A stretch of DNA of 64,000 bases. It comes from Rhyzopertha dominica. Its lineage: Eukaryota > Arthropoda > Insecta > Coleoptera > Bostrichidae. Position 1 is the first letter of the stretch, and each line of letters begins with the position of its first letter. The notes below the pieces were generated by a model that was given only the letters and a program-made list of their open reading frames with translations, was not told the DNA's origin and searched no databases. The translations under genes and the position numbers were made by a program. Of this stretch, positions 1-14,700 are shown piece after piece. The stretch covers positions 11,532,001-11,596,000 of the forward strand of contig QCXZ01000064.1 of the NCBI GenBank assembly GCA_025024175.1, written 5' to 3'.

Positions 1-713
1 AAAACGTATATGTATGGCTGAAGACTTGCGCGGTGGTAGTGCATTAAATCATGTCGGTTTCCGGATTCGAGCCGCGGTTTCAGAAGTTTGGATTCTAATT
101 TTTCAGCTACAGTTATAGTCACAATGGACATGTTCAAGACATTATACAACACTTCACTATTGAATTATTCATTTCTTAATAAGGTTTGTTACTGAATAAT
201 GAAGTGTTGCGTAATGACCTGAAGATGCTTCTTATAATAGTGGGTGAAACGTCGGAATCAAAGCCTCTGTACACTCGGTTCTAACTTCGAAACCAAAAAG
301 ATCCTGTAGAATATGCACTTCAAGATATTCAGTATATTATATGGGATGTTTTTCTGCCTACTGATAGATTGTATAGAAAGGATGGGTCAAAATAATGTCA
401 AATTGAAAAGCCTCACATGAAAGCTTATATAATAGGTATCTAATTAAGTATGATTGAGTAAGGTTTTCACCTAATAAATATAAAGAGATATTCCAACGCT
501 CAGGTTAGGGCTATACTCCTCTTCCATATTAATTAATTAGTGAGTGAGAAGTTAGTTAGTTAGCCTTTTCATGCAAACCGATTGATTTGAAACAAGTTAA
601 TATCACACAAGGTCAGGTAGGCAGAGTATAGTGGATGTGCTCGTGCTCATATCGAGCATCTAGACTCCTTAAATAACTGCTTCTGACAGATTTTAGAAGT
701 TTCTGACAGTAGA
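1..713. other. Unannotated left flank
   Basis: No coding exon, RNA gene or complete repeat is supported here. A weak imperfect inverted repeat is visible around 145-210 (CAACACTTCA on one side, TGAAGTGTTG on the other), and a short ATTA/GTTA-rich low-complexity stretch lies around 525-565. Confidence 0.5.
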
Positions 714-715
714 TA

Positions 716-1860
716 CGAGGCATGTTTTTTAAGTAAGTACCGTTTTGGAATTAAAAAAAGACGTGCAAAGATATCGCAATAATTTTATCTTACATGAAAG
801 CCTGTACCTTAATCTACTTTTCTACATAATGTCCGTGAATATTGAGACACTTGTCATAATGTGGCACCAGTTTTTAAATACCCTCCTCATAAAATTCTAC
901 CGCCTGACTTGTTAACCACTGTATCACAAATGTTTCGACTTCGTTATCGTCTTGAAGACGCTGACCACCCAGGTGTTTCTTCAAGTGCAGGAACAAATGG
1001 TAGTCGCTGGGCGCCAGATCAGGGCTGTATGGAGGATGATCTAGAGTTTCCCATTTAAAAGATTTGATGAGATCTTTGGTCCGATTAGCCACATGTGGAC
1101 GGGCATTGTCATGCAGCAAAACGATACCCTTACTCAACTTGCCACGTCTTTTGTTCTGGATTGCACGACGTGGATGGATTGTTGTTTCGATTTAGGTGTG
1201 ACGTAGGCCACCCATGTTTCGTTACCAGTGACAATTTGGTCTAAAAAATCTTCACCTTCATTGTGGTACCGCTCAAGGAAACGTTGGGTTTTGTGCAAAT
1301 CCGTCAACATTTTCGGAACCCAACGTGAACACAATTTCCGGTAATTCAAGTTCTCGGTCATAATGCGATACAAAACACTACGAGAATATTGAGGAAAGCA
1401 GTCGCACAATGATGAAATTGTAAAGCGTCTGTTTTCTCTCACCTTTTCGTTCACTTTCTGCACCAAACCTTCATTAACGACCGAAGGACGCCCACTCCGT
1501 TCTTCATCATGCACATTTGTGCGGCCATCTTTAAATGCTCTCACCCATTTCCTTACCATTCCATCACTCATAATGTTTTGTTCGTAAACTTCACAGATCT
1601 CACGATGAATATCGATCGGTTTTACGCCTTTAGCACTAAGAAATCGTATAACAGCCCGTACTTCACAATCGGCGGGACTCACGATTGTCGGAGGCATCTT
1701 AAACACTCAGTAAACAACGTATACAATGAAGAATCAAACTGTAATGGCGTCAGTGCGTAGACAAGAGATGTAGGTAACCAGCGCGCACGCGCGGTACGCC
1801 GACCGGAGCGCTGCGGCGGCGGAATTGCAAAACGGTACTTACTTAAAAAAACATGCCTCG
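716..1860 (-). mobile_element. mariner element with TIRs and TA target duplication
   Basis: The two ends are inverted repeats of about 32 bp, both beginning CGAGGCATG and running through AAGTAAGTACCGTTTTG. They are flanked by TA at 714-715 and 1861-1862, the target duplication of Tc1/mariner elements. At 1145 bp it is somewhat shorter than intact mariners, because its minus-strand transposase gene carries an internal deletion. The TIRs match closely, with about a one-base length difference in a T run, which suggests a fairly young but immobile copy. Confidence 0.93.
874..1706 (-). pseudogene. mariner transposase, internally deleted and frameshifted
   Basis: Reading from 1706 leftwards, the N-terminal half shows the mariner helix-turn-helix region and a linker with the SGRPS motif. 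The first catalytic block then appears as TGNETWV, where mariner transposases have Asp at the third position. Near 1170 the reading jumps from KSKQQSIHV straight into RAIQNKRRGK in another frame, so the segment normally between the first catalytic block and this region is missing. The C-terminal half keeps the second block HDNARPH and the third PPYSPDLAPSDYHLF, the DD34D signature. Deletion, frameshift and the Asp-to-Asn change all predict no activity. Confidence 0.93.
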
Positions 1861-1862
1861 TA

Positions 1863-2691
1863 CATATCAGCACGACAGTTTTGTTTCTTCTCAAGCAACT
1901 CCCAGTGGTTAATTGTTCCATGGCTGATCGGACACATAATATTGTCTTCCGAAGGTGAAAATCACGCTTAGCGATGAGTTGTTTGTCTTTCACATAGGTA
2001 TATATGTATACATAGTAACGATTAGGAAAAGAAATGGACAATGCTAGTGTCATTAGTTTGAATGAGCACATGAGCCACTCACGCATCATATTCTTGGACT
2101 TTTCCGATGTCAGGCAAGCGGTTTGCTACTGTCTTTTTGTCAGATTCTATTTGTTCTACCATTTTTTTCTGGCGATTGTGCTTTTGAAGAATCGTACGTT
2201 GTTAAACTCAACTGGACGTCCACAGCGAGGTGCGCCATTTAGACCAAAACTACCGTCTTGAAAAATGGAACATCATTTTCGAACTCTTCTCTCGGTTCCA
2301 GTGGCACTGGAACCTCTATTAAATACCCAACAGAAAAATGTGTAGGTGTTCGTTTTTGTCAGCTGAGGCGTTATAATGTTGATATCGAGTTACCACTTTT
2401 TTTTTAATAAAAAACGTCAAAAACTTTTTCCTCATCCAATTGTGTATTATACGAAACTAGAAATGATACAATAGTNTGTCGCATTGCATATTACTGCCTG
2501 TAGCGCTTAGAATTCCGAAACAGGGAATTTTCTGAAGATCACTGACCGCTGAACGTGTTCTTTGTCGGCGTGATTCATACTTATAATCTGACAAAAACGT
2601 ACCTTGATGTAGTTCTAAGAAGTTGGCGAATTCGTCGCATGTCTGACAGTAATAAGTTAGTGTTACTTTGCTTCCAGGTCAGCCGAAAAAC
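1863..2691. other. Upstream flank of the modular gene
   Basis: This stretch between the mariner and the start codon at 2692 should contain promoter and 5' UTR, but I see no convincing TATA box or initiator. One ambiguous base lies near 2476. An upstream non-coding exon cannot be excluded. Confidence 0.4.
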
Positions 2692-2764
2692 ATGATGATC
2701 GTACGATGGGAGATAGCATGCAGACTGTTGCTTGTGCTTATATCTACAGCCGTAGCTTCAACAG
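2692..2764 (+). CDS. Exon 1: signal peptide
   Basis: Two adjacent ATGs (2692, 2695) open a short reading frame with a charged start (VRWE), then a hydrophobic core (LLLVLIS) and small residues (TAVAS), typical of a secretory signal peptide. It ends ACAG before the donor GTAAGA (phase 1), and the single G joins AT of exon 2 to make Asp. The 5' UTR is not defined. Confidence 0.8.
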
Positions 2765-5700
2765 GTAAGATACTTCAGTAGGTATTATACATACTGATAT
2801 GTACCAGTAATATTCAAATCACAAATTAGTTAATTGAAAATATAGGGTTTCTATAAATAATTCATGCAACGCGGGCGGCGTTGATTTCTGAATTCTTTGT
2901 GCCGCCTTTTTTGTAACTGATGCCAAGCTACACTATTCACGGCTGAAGGTTGCAGATCAATGTCATACCACAAATCCGAAATGTGAGCCTTCTGCAACCT
3001 TAAAGTAGAATATCCTACAAAGCATTACTTTCAATACGTTGAAAATATAATAATCTAATAAATATGAAAATATATCAAATAATTCAAAAATCGAAAGATG
3101 GCAAGTATACGTCACACACAGGCGGCAAATTGATATCGATAATTTCCATAATCGCCGTGGATGCATGAATCATTTATAAAAACCCTGTAATATAGTTTTC
3201 TTGAACCTCCTCTTGATAAAGACCCTAACATGGACAGTTGACTGCCAATGTCTAAATTCTAAAAGCGCAAGATACCCTTAAGCTGTCAATTGTCATTAAA
3301 CTATGTAAGTACGAGTATAAAATCCTTTTCGGTATCCTATTTACACAAGGATGCAAATAATGCCAAATAATGTCAACACGCTGGTAAAGTACCTGTGAAC
3401 GTTAACAAGTAGGCAAAAATTACGCTTCATGGCTGGTTGCAGTTGCATTTATAAAAGCTTCTTTGGTTTTTCAGTGTGTCTAAGGAAAAAAGACGTAACA
3501 GATTTTGACAGCTTTGCGAGTTTGTTAGAGGAAGAATAATGAGTTTGTATGACACAGGCACTGTTGTCTTTAGCGACGAATCTAGATTCCGTCTTGGTAT
3601 ATGCTTGATGGTCGAACAAGTTAGTGTGAGAAGACGACGCGACGGCGAAGTGGTGAAATACGGGATCCTGAGTTTTGAGTAGTGATGTAGTGGTGTAGGG
3701 GGCTATTTACCTATTCATGACAGCTGGTTACTTTTGGTTCTCATCAGAGGACTCTCGCTAATACACATTTTCAATAAAACAATTCAATGCAAAACAATTA
3801 CATATTTAGTAGAGTAAAGTCGCTAAATGTGGAATACGGTTTTTAAAAAGGGTAAAAAAGTTAAAAACGTAATACTTATGACTTCACTTTTTTGCACAAA
3901 AATTAGATATCGTATGCTTAACATTAGTGAGGGTCATCAGGACTGCTAGGTTACATGAGTTTGTTGATATTAGTAATTATATAAAAAATGCACTTTTTAG
4001 ATACGCACAAATTGGTAAAGTATTGTGGAATGCTATAGTATCGTAATGTGGAATATATTCCACATCACGCAATAAAAGTTAAATGGAGTTTTTAAACAAA
4101 TCAATATTTATTTATTCTTCATCTATGAAACATACAAAAACTAATAGCGCAGAAAACTATTGCAAACGATCAAATACAACACAAAAATATATTTTTTCTC
4201 AGTGAACAACTTAATACAAAATACGCATTTTTGTGAAATAAACAATAACAAAAATAGTAAGCCAAATAAAAATGTCAGAAATTAGCCCATTCTATAAGCG
4301 ACAAAAATCGTATACATATACATCTTTTTCGGCGCCTGCACATTCTTCATGAGCCCAACACTCACAAACAGCACACATTACCCATATTTCGCCTCGGGCA
4401 TCGTGCTAGTGTTTTCCATTACAAAAAACGCATTCCGCATCATCAGCAGGATTACTTTTGCCAAAGTATTCTTCGTCAGTTGAGTCTTTAATTGAAAACG
4501 ATTTTTCACTTTCGGAGAATGACGAAAATGTATTTTCTTTAAGATTTTTTTTCTTCTTCGGCTTGACTTTGATGCCACTTTTTCCTGGTTGAGGTTCTGA
4601 ATCACTAGCAATTTTTCGTTTTATGCGATCTTTTTCCTTATTTACAGCTAATTCTACCTCTTCTTTGTTAGGTGTCGAAGTAACAATCTTCGCTTTGCCT
4701 GCCTTTCGTCCACGAGTGGAGGTTTTCTTTTGTAATTGGGGCACAGGTATTACATCTGCTGGATGCACATATATGTTTGATGCATTAATTTCATTAACAG
4801 ATTCTTGTGTTTTATTTACTTGCGTTGCATCTATAAAGTCTTATTCGAAAAAAAAACATCCTCACAGGATACAAACCCGTAGATTCAAAGCCCTTAACCA
4901 CTCTTTCTCCTGTTTGAATTTTTAGATATGCTCTTCCGAAAATCTCGCTTATATCTTAGTGCGTAATTGGACGTTGATGGGTTCTTAAGAAACATCGAAT
5001 TTCTTCATTATAAAATGTTTTCAACGCACCCATTACGCACTTATCGAGCGGTTGTAAATTATGTGTGGTATGCGGTGGTAGGCACAATATAGTTACATTG
5101 TTTTGTTTGGCCTTTAAAATGACTTCCAAATTTCTTGTGTGTGTGTGTATGGTGCCCATCTAAAATTAAAAGTATAGGGTTTTCTTCGGTGGGGTGAGTG
5201 TTTTCAATGAAGTGGTTGAACCGCTCTGTGAATATATCCATCTGAATCCACTCAGAAGGATGGAAACGAAATATACTTCCAGGCGAAGACCCCTTTCTTT
5301 ATTTGTTCATTATCAAGGGCGGTATAAAAGTTCCACTTGCGCTCAAGCATAAGACAACTGTTATTAAAGAACCTCTTTCAGCTGATGTAACAGAACCAAT
5401 TTGGCGTTTTCCTTTCAGTGCAAATAACCTCAGGACATTTTGACTGAACAACACAGAGCCCGGTCTCGTCAACGTTAAATATCCGATCAGGAGAAAACTG
5501 CTTTTCATCCATTACTTTTTCCAACAATGTAAAAAATTAATTTACACTATCTTTATTAAAACCAAGAACACGACCTGCGGATGTTCCTGTTGGTTTTCTT
5601 ACGCTTATAACATTCCCATGGCGTTTTAAAAATAACTTTAGCCAGTGTTTACCGGCACATTGCCTCAAGACAGAAAAACAGTTTGGTAAATTATTTCTTT

Positions 5701-8700
5701 TTGCAAGTTGAAAAGCCATGTTTCGTACATCTTGCCTTGTTAATCCAAAATAATTTTTTTCCATGACTAACAAATGTTCTATTAGTTTATTTTCTAGTTG
5801 ATCTGTAAAAATTGGTTTCCTTCCAAGCTTTTGTTTAGATACATTTTTTTCTGCAACCTTTTTTGAACAATATCGAAATAATGTCGAGCGAGGAACACAA
5901 TAGCGCTTGGACGCTGCGAAATAACCCAATTTTTTTTGTTAAGGACAGATTCAACTGCAACTTGCATATTTTTTTCCTCCCAAACCTGCTCTTTGCCATT
6001 CTTTTTCGGCATATTTTCTAAAAAGAAAAAAATGCAACAATAATGTATACCTTAAAATATCTGCCAATGTGGAATATTCCACATTTGGGTAGTACTATGC
6101 AATATTCCACATTAAGAATCTTGCTTGTACTTTACTTTGTCGCAACAAAATTTTGTTTAAGAATTGTTATTGTTAAAACTTTTATTGAAACAGCAGCTGT
6201 GTACTTTGATAATACTTTGCATAACAAAAAAGGGGTATTATCTTAAATATTTTTAAGAAAATAAAAAGTTCTGCTTTCTGATGGCACGCTTGATACGATT
6301 TTTTGAGGTTATGTATAACGCGGGAAAATTTAATTCATCTCATGGTTTTAATATTGGCTAAGGCTATGTTATACAGCTAATGGACAAGAGATGTCATACA
6401 TACTTTGTCTAAATTCGTTGTATTCCACTTTACGTCACTATTCCACATTTAGCAACCTTACTCTATAGGTACTACCTTAAGTAAACCATCAACTTGTAGC
6501 ACTGCCTACTAAAGATCTACCGATCTTTCACATATCGAACACGTTTGAAACCTTAACGGAAATCGATCATCTGATTGTGTCGGTGATCAGACGGCTTATA
6601 ATAAGTACATACAGCACCATAGTAGTTCCACTCATTATTACTTTGTTAGTTTCTTACTGACTGATTCTCATCTTTTTTTTTAACGGTTCACTTATTTTAT
6701 TCCAACAAATATGTACACCAATTTATTCAAATATTAACAATTATTACTGGATGTTCTTCTATATTTATCAGTCAGTATGACTTTATGATTCAGGAAGGAA
6801 ATTCTAGTCAAATCTTGTGGACCAATCCCAACTGCTCCAATTCATTTCTTCTAATCTAATCCAATTTATCAGAAGCGACTCAAGTTTCTTTCAGAATTTT
6901 ATTAAAAATAAATATTACATGCATATGGTTAAAAGAACTTCTGCATAAATTCTGAGAACTGAACTTTATCTACATGAAATTAACACANAACTAACTAACA
7001 GCGCATAATTCAGCAACCAAATTATAATATACTCGTATTCGAAATTGACGTGATTTAATAGTTTATGAAAACGGAGGAAATATTGGATCACATTATATAA
7101 CAAGCAAATTTTCATGAGCTCTATATCCAGATGATTTAAATTTTGCAGTGGGTAAGCAAGCGCGATATGTAAATGGATGTTACATGAACAATTAATTAAG
7201 AAAAGAAAATCATAATTTACCATGTTTTATATCAGTACCTAGTGAATAAGTTAATTTTAACAAATTCTGTGGTAGCATGCATATAAGTAGATCATCCTAA
7301 AACTTAAGCGTCTTTTGTACCTTCGTTTTACGTTTGGAGAAAACTAGTGGAACGCGATAAAGATGTGTTATTTATCAATCAAAAACGTCGACGGGCAACG
7401 CAAGCATTTGGCCGTTTAAAATATCTATAAATTAAAATAGAAGAAACTTGAAGTTATAGCGTGACATTTCATATCACCAACTGGCACATTCATAACATGC
7501 AGCCATGGCGTTTTCTTGTACTTGACCCATCGCGAAGCACATCAATTCTCGATGCAGTCTGTTAGGAGAGAAAGTGAAATCGTACGAGAAAGTACCACAG
7601 AATTAACTAAAAAAAATACAAATGCTAAGGTAAACAATCGAGATTGTATACTGCGTCAATATTAAATCGTAAAGCTTCTTAAAAAATCAACAGTATGGAT
7701 AGAAAGGTGAAAAACTGCCTCCAATGTGAACTCTTGGTTAGTAATTCCAGCTTCTCTTTCTCCAGCGTTAACCTTGCTTTCAACGCGTATAAATACCTTT
7801 GTTTATGTTAGCGTGAATCCAATTCAAGTACTTTAATAAGACTATAACAAAGAGACTAAACCATGAGACATTTGAGTTCAGGGGATCACCACATTGCCTT
7901 GGGCTTGGTTACCCTAGACGTTACCACCGGGGCATGCCGATCGAAGAGAGATCATTAGGGTATTGAAATTTTCAATTTTCTTATCAATATTGGTTTCACG
8001 TATCACATTAGTCCAATCTATAGATTCCAAACTTTCCCGAATTTCACGGACATCAAGCGTCTGAAACAACTATGAGTAACGTATTTGGGTTCACATTTAA
8101 TCTTAGGTGTACTAAATTCACAATAAACCGATCTGTGGTCAGAAATATCGTCACAGTTATTTGTACCGTAACTTGTAACATTCAGATAAAGAAATACGAA
8201 TATAGGATCGATTAGTGAGCTTGAGTCGCCAGTCACTCTAGTCGATTCATCCAAGACTTGCACCAAGATGTAGGCCTCCATTAACAAATTACAAAAAGTT
8301 GACCTGATATATGCCACCACTCTGCCACCTCGACCCTCAGTACGATGTGTATAACGAAAATTGTAACCAGATATTGCTAAAATAGATAAATCTACATCAT
8401 TAGACAACCCTATCTCGCTAACCATAACAACATCATAGTTTTTGCCCTTTGAACTAAATTGACATAATCTTGAAAATATGCTGAGAGCGATCGTACATTA
8501 AGATGTGCAACCTTCATAAAAATTATAAGCTAAACTAATACAGGGTATCTTTTAAATCTAAATGAGAAAAAATTCAACCTGACTTAATTAAACTAAATTG
8601 TATTAAAGTCTGTTTAATTATTAAATTAAAGAAAAGCAAAATTAATGCTTAACAGCCCGCGGTAGCTCCCGGAAAAGCATTACATTTTACACTATCAACA

Positions 8701-11700
8701 AATCTGCACCATACAAAATCAAGAGACGATGTTAACTACTACCAATACTGTTCTGTATATTGACTACATCATCAACAGAATTCACAGAGTATTTACGACC
8801 ATTAACTGCTACCTTGACGTAACCCTGGTAAGTCCATACGTTACGAGCACCAAATTCCGAGTCGCAGAGTTTTAATAATTCTAGGTGCTTCCTCGCGAGA
8901 TCTTCTTTTATGGAAATATTGGTTTCTCTCAATAACTTCTTGTTGCGGAATATGAGCTGCCTAACCTTTCTTGAGCAGAATCTGACCATTATAGGCCGAT
9001 CTTTTCCAGTATTCATACTTCCCACCCTATGACAGTCATCTATAGCTTCAGAATTCAACTGGATATTTAGTTTTTCGGAAAAAAATTCAGAGCTGTTTTT
9101 ACAGTATCCTCCTTATCCTGTTCGTGCACACCGAAAATGCGTAAGTTATTTTTACGATTTTGCAATTCCAGAGCATCGCATTTGGCTGTGTTTAAAAATA
9201 TCTAACTTACCTACCTTAAATTATACACCAAACAATTGTACAAGGTCTGCGTATTCTGTTCTGGTCACTCTCATCAGCAGTACATATTTTTTGCAGAATG
9301 ATTTCTAATAACCATAATTATATAAAAGATGCTATTAATACGATTACTGTTACTGTTGCCCACAATATTTGTGATATTATTAAAAACGAATAGTACCTTA
9401 AATAAAATAAACCTTAAATAAGATTTGAACCACACATTAAACTATAAAGTTTATTGTGTACTTACTTTACTTTTAAATTGAATTTATAAATTAATAAAAC
9501 GTACTTTATCTGTTTATATTATGGTCTTTAAAAGCTTGAAACTAAAAAAATATATTTGGTCCTAGGTTACATTAACTAGCTCTTCTAGTATTCTCAACGT
9601 TCTATTAATACATTGTATTTGTTTTCAGATGACCCAGACACGAACAGACTGTGTCCTAACATAACGGAGTGCCCATTTAGGGCGGAACCATGTAAAGAAA
9701 ATGAAGACTGCGCCCCAGACAGTGTTTGTTGTCAAAGTTCCTGTGGAAAGGTGTGCACCAAGCAGCTGTATACCGGTAAGTTGGTACCTCAAAATGTTTC
9801 ATGCCCACTCGTAATTCGACATCTAGTTAAACGTGATTGCTAATAATAAAGGTTAAATACATTTAAATTTTATGGACGGGTACGCCAGATGACAAATATG
9901 GGTCATATTATAAGTATAATGACATTATGTTGATATGCTGTGGGGAATTTTGCAGAACGAAATTATCTGTCCTTGCGTTCAGTCATGAAGTGGAAATACC
10001 TTCATAATAACATCATGTGATAACCGTAATAGTGGTTCAGGTTTTTACTTGTTAATGACGAACCTGTGGTCTTGCTAAAGGAGGAAAATTATAGCAGGTC
10101 GTTATAGATAATTAAAGTTATAACGTGCAAGTACGTCATTGAGACATACGTATTAATATTCCAATATTTTTTTACTTTAATAAAATGCAAGCAGCAGTAA
10201 ATATATTAAATAACTGTATTAACTTATTGAACTGTGTTGGGTTGAATAATCATCATTATAAAAAAGTCTCTCTTAATATATCAGTATCCAAGTTTGCGAT
10301 CTGTAAATACGAGGTGAGAAAGTTTATTGTATTTCCAGTAGGTCTACCAGTCCTTTACAAACATGCAAGCCAAAAATTGACAGATACTAATTTTTGGAAA
10401 ATGAATTGCAATAACAAAGACCGCGTCAAAATATTTTAGTAAAACGGAGTGTTGTTAATAATGGTTTATTTTACTAAGCTTCTATGCTTATCTATGTTTC
10501 CAAGACCAGAAAATAAACTATTGAACACAATTTTACTACATCACTTCCAGTTATTGTCATTCTAAATGTGTTTGCATTTTTGATTTCTATTATTGGTTAC
10601 AAATATATTTTGTTTTTTGTGAAAAGTATTACATTTACAACCATTGGCAAGAAATTTAATATTCGGACAACTACAGCACACAACCTACTAGCATTTATAG
10701 TAGAGTAAGTATTTGTAATGTGCTTTTCAAAAAACGTTGTCAAAATGTATACAGGGTGTTCAACAATTATTGCATAATTTACAAAACTTCAACATGTAAC
10801 AATTTCCACTATTTAAAATAGAATTACCTATGTTTGTTTTTAGTATTCGACAGAACATTTAATTATGAATTGATTGATATAAGGTAGCCTTAGCTAAAAC
10901 TAGCTGTTTTGAAGNACCCAGGAGTTTTCTGGAANTATGCNTCCTTCAACTAATAACAAAAAATTGCAAGAAACGACAATGAAATAAGTACAGATAAATA
11001 AATACCGCCCAGTCAATTGTGCAATTTAATAACATGTTCAAAAATATTTCTGTTTACTCCCACACTTCCTCTTTAAAACAGATTTATTTGTAGCTTAAGT
11101 TGGCTATTGAGGGGTTAGGTCATTAAAAGCTTGACGAATTCTCGCTTTCGTGTCTTCTTCTGTGGTCACTGGATCTGCCTAAACTTTTATTTTGTATAAC
11201 CCAAACAAAAAAGGTGATTGGCGTTGGATCTGGCGATCGTGGAGGACACAGATATGTACCTTTATTCTCTATTTTCTCTCAAACATGCTCTCAAAACAAT
11301 CGTTAATAATTATGAGGATCAGCGCCATCTTGTTGATACCAAATGTGAATGGGAGCTTCCATTTGAGACATACCATTAACAGTTTCGGTAACTTGGTTGT
11401 TCAAAATCTTTCCTCTCCCCCTTGCCATTTTTATAGCACAAGGAAATGAAGTTCCAAGATCGTTGACGGCCTCTAGTAAAATGAAGGTTTTCTGGGGACC
11501 ACAAATTCTTAAGGAAATGTGTATTTTCTTGCCTCCGCAAAATAACAATTTCACAATAATGTACTCTTCTTGGAAAATCGCCTTGATGTTAAAATGAATG
11601 TTAAAATGAAGAACATGGGGTACTTCTTTTCGAATCACAACATAATAATTTGAATAATAATAATCCAATGCGATTAAGTATAATACATTATCACTTTTAA

Positions 11701-14700
11701 AATTTGTTGTAACATCATTGATAACGTACTTATTTTATATTTGTGATTGTTTTATTATAAACCCCTTTTCTGTTATCAGTAACAATGAAATGTACTGTAA
11801 TTTCATAAACTAGCAAGATGAAGCTTAGGATAAAAAAGTTTGCTTTATAAACAGTTCTGATTTTCGATAGCTAACTTCCCCAGTCTGCGGGCATGTTTTG
11901 AATATGTTACATGTTTTTAAAATTTAATAATATGCAGTTATCCTTATTCTGTTCCAATTTAGTTTTACAGTGACACTTAAAAAAAGCGTCACGTATGCTA
12001 TACTTTTCAAACTTCATTTGTAAAAGCTAATTTTATAAAGCGTAATGTTGTCTAAAACATCATATCCCAAAAGACAAGAAAAGATTGTTCGCAAATAATT
12101 TAATGTTAGCATTTTCTTCAGTTCCAAGGAATGTTAAAATAACATAACTAATTTCATTAATGAGCAATCCTCAATAACAAAGAACCTGTGAAATGTTAAT
12201 TAGCAATAATCATAACAAATAAAATACAGAATTGAATAAAACAACGAATTTTAATTCTTTATTTTCCTACTTTTTTTGAAATCAATATAAACTTTCTTAT
12301 TAAAAGGGTCATTCTGATTAAAATAAAAAAGTTAACACCTATTGAAGTTTAGTGAATTGCGCATACTTCAAGACCAAATTTAAAAATTTTTAAAAGCACA
12401 TTACAAGTACTTTTTGTGACATAAATGTAACAGCTCATTAAGTGTAGTTGTTCAGAACTTAACTTTTTTGCTAATGCTTATATTTTCCACAAATCAATAA
12501 ATTTTTGGAACCAATAGAAATAGAAAAAACACGTATCTTTTTACTAAATGGCCTAGAAATCTATTAAGGAACTCAGAAATGCACAAAAAGCTACTACCTA
12601 CATGCCATTTAAAATAAAGTTAACAACTACTTCCGGCATGACCAAATGCGACGTAATTATAAAAATATTTTTGTTCAACTCGCCCCTACAATAACTAAGG
12701 TATCATTACAAGTTATCAAATGTATTGGTACCATCCAATTTGCTGAAATATTCCTAAAGTAAGCTTAAGTTTAGACCGTAGGGAAACATTAATTTAGGTT
12801 GCACATATACTAAAATATTATTTTTTTATAATATATTCAGGTTGTCAAACTCTGAGAATGGCAGCATCCCGTAGAGCAAAAGCTCTAGGTGTTTCCTCAA
12901 GAAGCGTCAGAATGCCCAGATGCAACAAAGAAGGACGCTTCGAGCAGATACAGTGCGACAACGAGCTGGACAGCTCTTGCTGGTGCGTGGACGAAGCAGG
13001 ATTTGAAATCGCAGGAACCAGGGCACCGTCCGCGAAGGAAGTCAACTGCACGGGTAACTCGATTTTGCACTAGGAAATTCAAACCGGCTATATTATTATG
13101 AAACGCGTCTAATAACCCGGTTAGCAGGAGCGTAGAACAAAAGAGAAGCGACCGAGTGGTCCGCGGACGATTGTGTTTGGGTAATCTTAAATGCTGGTGA
13201 AATGGTGTTCTTGAGCGCGCTATTGTTGGTAGTTCACATAATTAGGTTGCTCAAAAGAGATTATGCTAATTTTAAAGAGATTAAGCTGCTAAATTGCGGG
13301 TACGTTTCATTTGCTGTGGTAAGAGTTTAAATAGAACTGCCAAGTGTATTTCTTTGTGGACTTAGTTTTGATTAATAGCATTGGAATATGTCTATAATTG
13401 ATAAAGATCAATGCCTTTTCGGCTTTAATATAGATCTGTTACTTACTGATATTTTTACCTGTTCCTTTGAGCCATGTTCTGGTCGAATTTTTTTATTTAA
13501 AATAAATATCGTGTTGGTTTTGGTTTTCTTTGAGTCAGGAATTAACTAACTTTTTGATTGACTCAAACTGTCAAACTTCTAAGTATGGTGCCTTAATTTT
13601 TTAAGCAAACGTTACACAAAGCAGAAACAATTATGTATTTAGCAAATATATGTCACAAATAGGTAGTTATCAGATTTGGACTTTTCTGAAATAAATAGTT
13701 TGGAACTGAAAAATTATGACTGTGTCATTATAAAGTTATTAAGGTGCTTAAGATATTTTAATTGTAAAAATTGAAATGAAATTTCCATTATCATTGACGT
13801 TTAACTGCTGTATAACTGTGTGCGAAACAATTTCTTAACATCAATCTCTGCCCTGCGATTGGTTTAAAAGGCCAATCAGTCTAAAGCTCCCGGAAATGTC
13901 GGAGGTTACAATTTCATGCGCCTTGCTGAAGCTACTGTTTATGAGTGTTACTGTAATCACCATAAAGGTACAGCTTTTAGTTTTGTAATATTTTTATTGG
14001 TTGACAAGCCTTATGAGCTGCAAGAAACTGAATAATAGTTTCTAGATATTTTTTTGGACGTAACCTGTGAATGGGCTAAATATTTTATTCATTCTGGAAA
14101 ATTAGCAAATTTAATACCCATAGTCTAAATTCTAAATGAAACTAACGTAATCACAGATATAAAAAGGTCAAGTCTTTTTTCATATCGGTTTAGTACTTCA
14201 CTTGCCCTTTGCAAAGTACAATAATACTTTTTATGCCAGCGTATTTTTCGAACAAAAGTAGAAAATAAGTAGAATAAACAGCGAAGAGAAACAACATAAC
14301 GGGCGTCAAAATGAACTCGTTTGTTTGAAGAAAACGATATGACCATAACAAAAAAAGGAAGGAACTAAGTACTGATAACCATTGTATCAAAACTGCGGTA
14401 AAATTGAAAAAAGAGCAAACCGTTAGTTAACACATGAAGCACAATGAAGCACAACCGAAGCACTATAGATTAGTAAAAGATAGGCAATTGTGCTTTAATT
14501 TGGTGGCTACCTTCCAAATATAAAAAAACATGTATTTTACCAGAAAGGGACCATGTGGCTAGGCTAACACTTGAAGCACAATGAAGCATAATCAAAGCAC
14601 TAAAGATTACTAAAAAATGGGCAATTGTGCTTCAATATGGTGGCTAACTTCCAAATATAAAAAATATAGATTTTACTAAAAAGGGGTCATGTGGCTAAGT

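Noticed and set aside
10185..10439. Open + frame of 84 codons in intron 2
   Set aside because: No domain, no splice context and AT-biased random composition.
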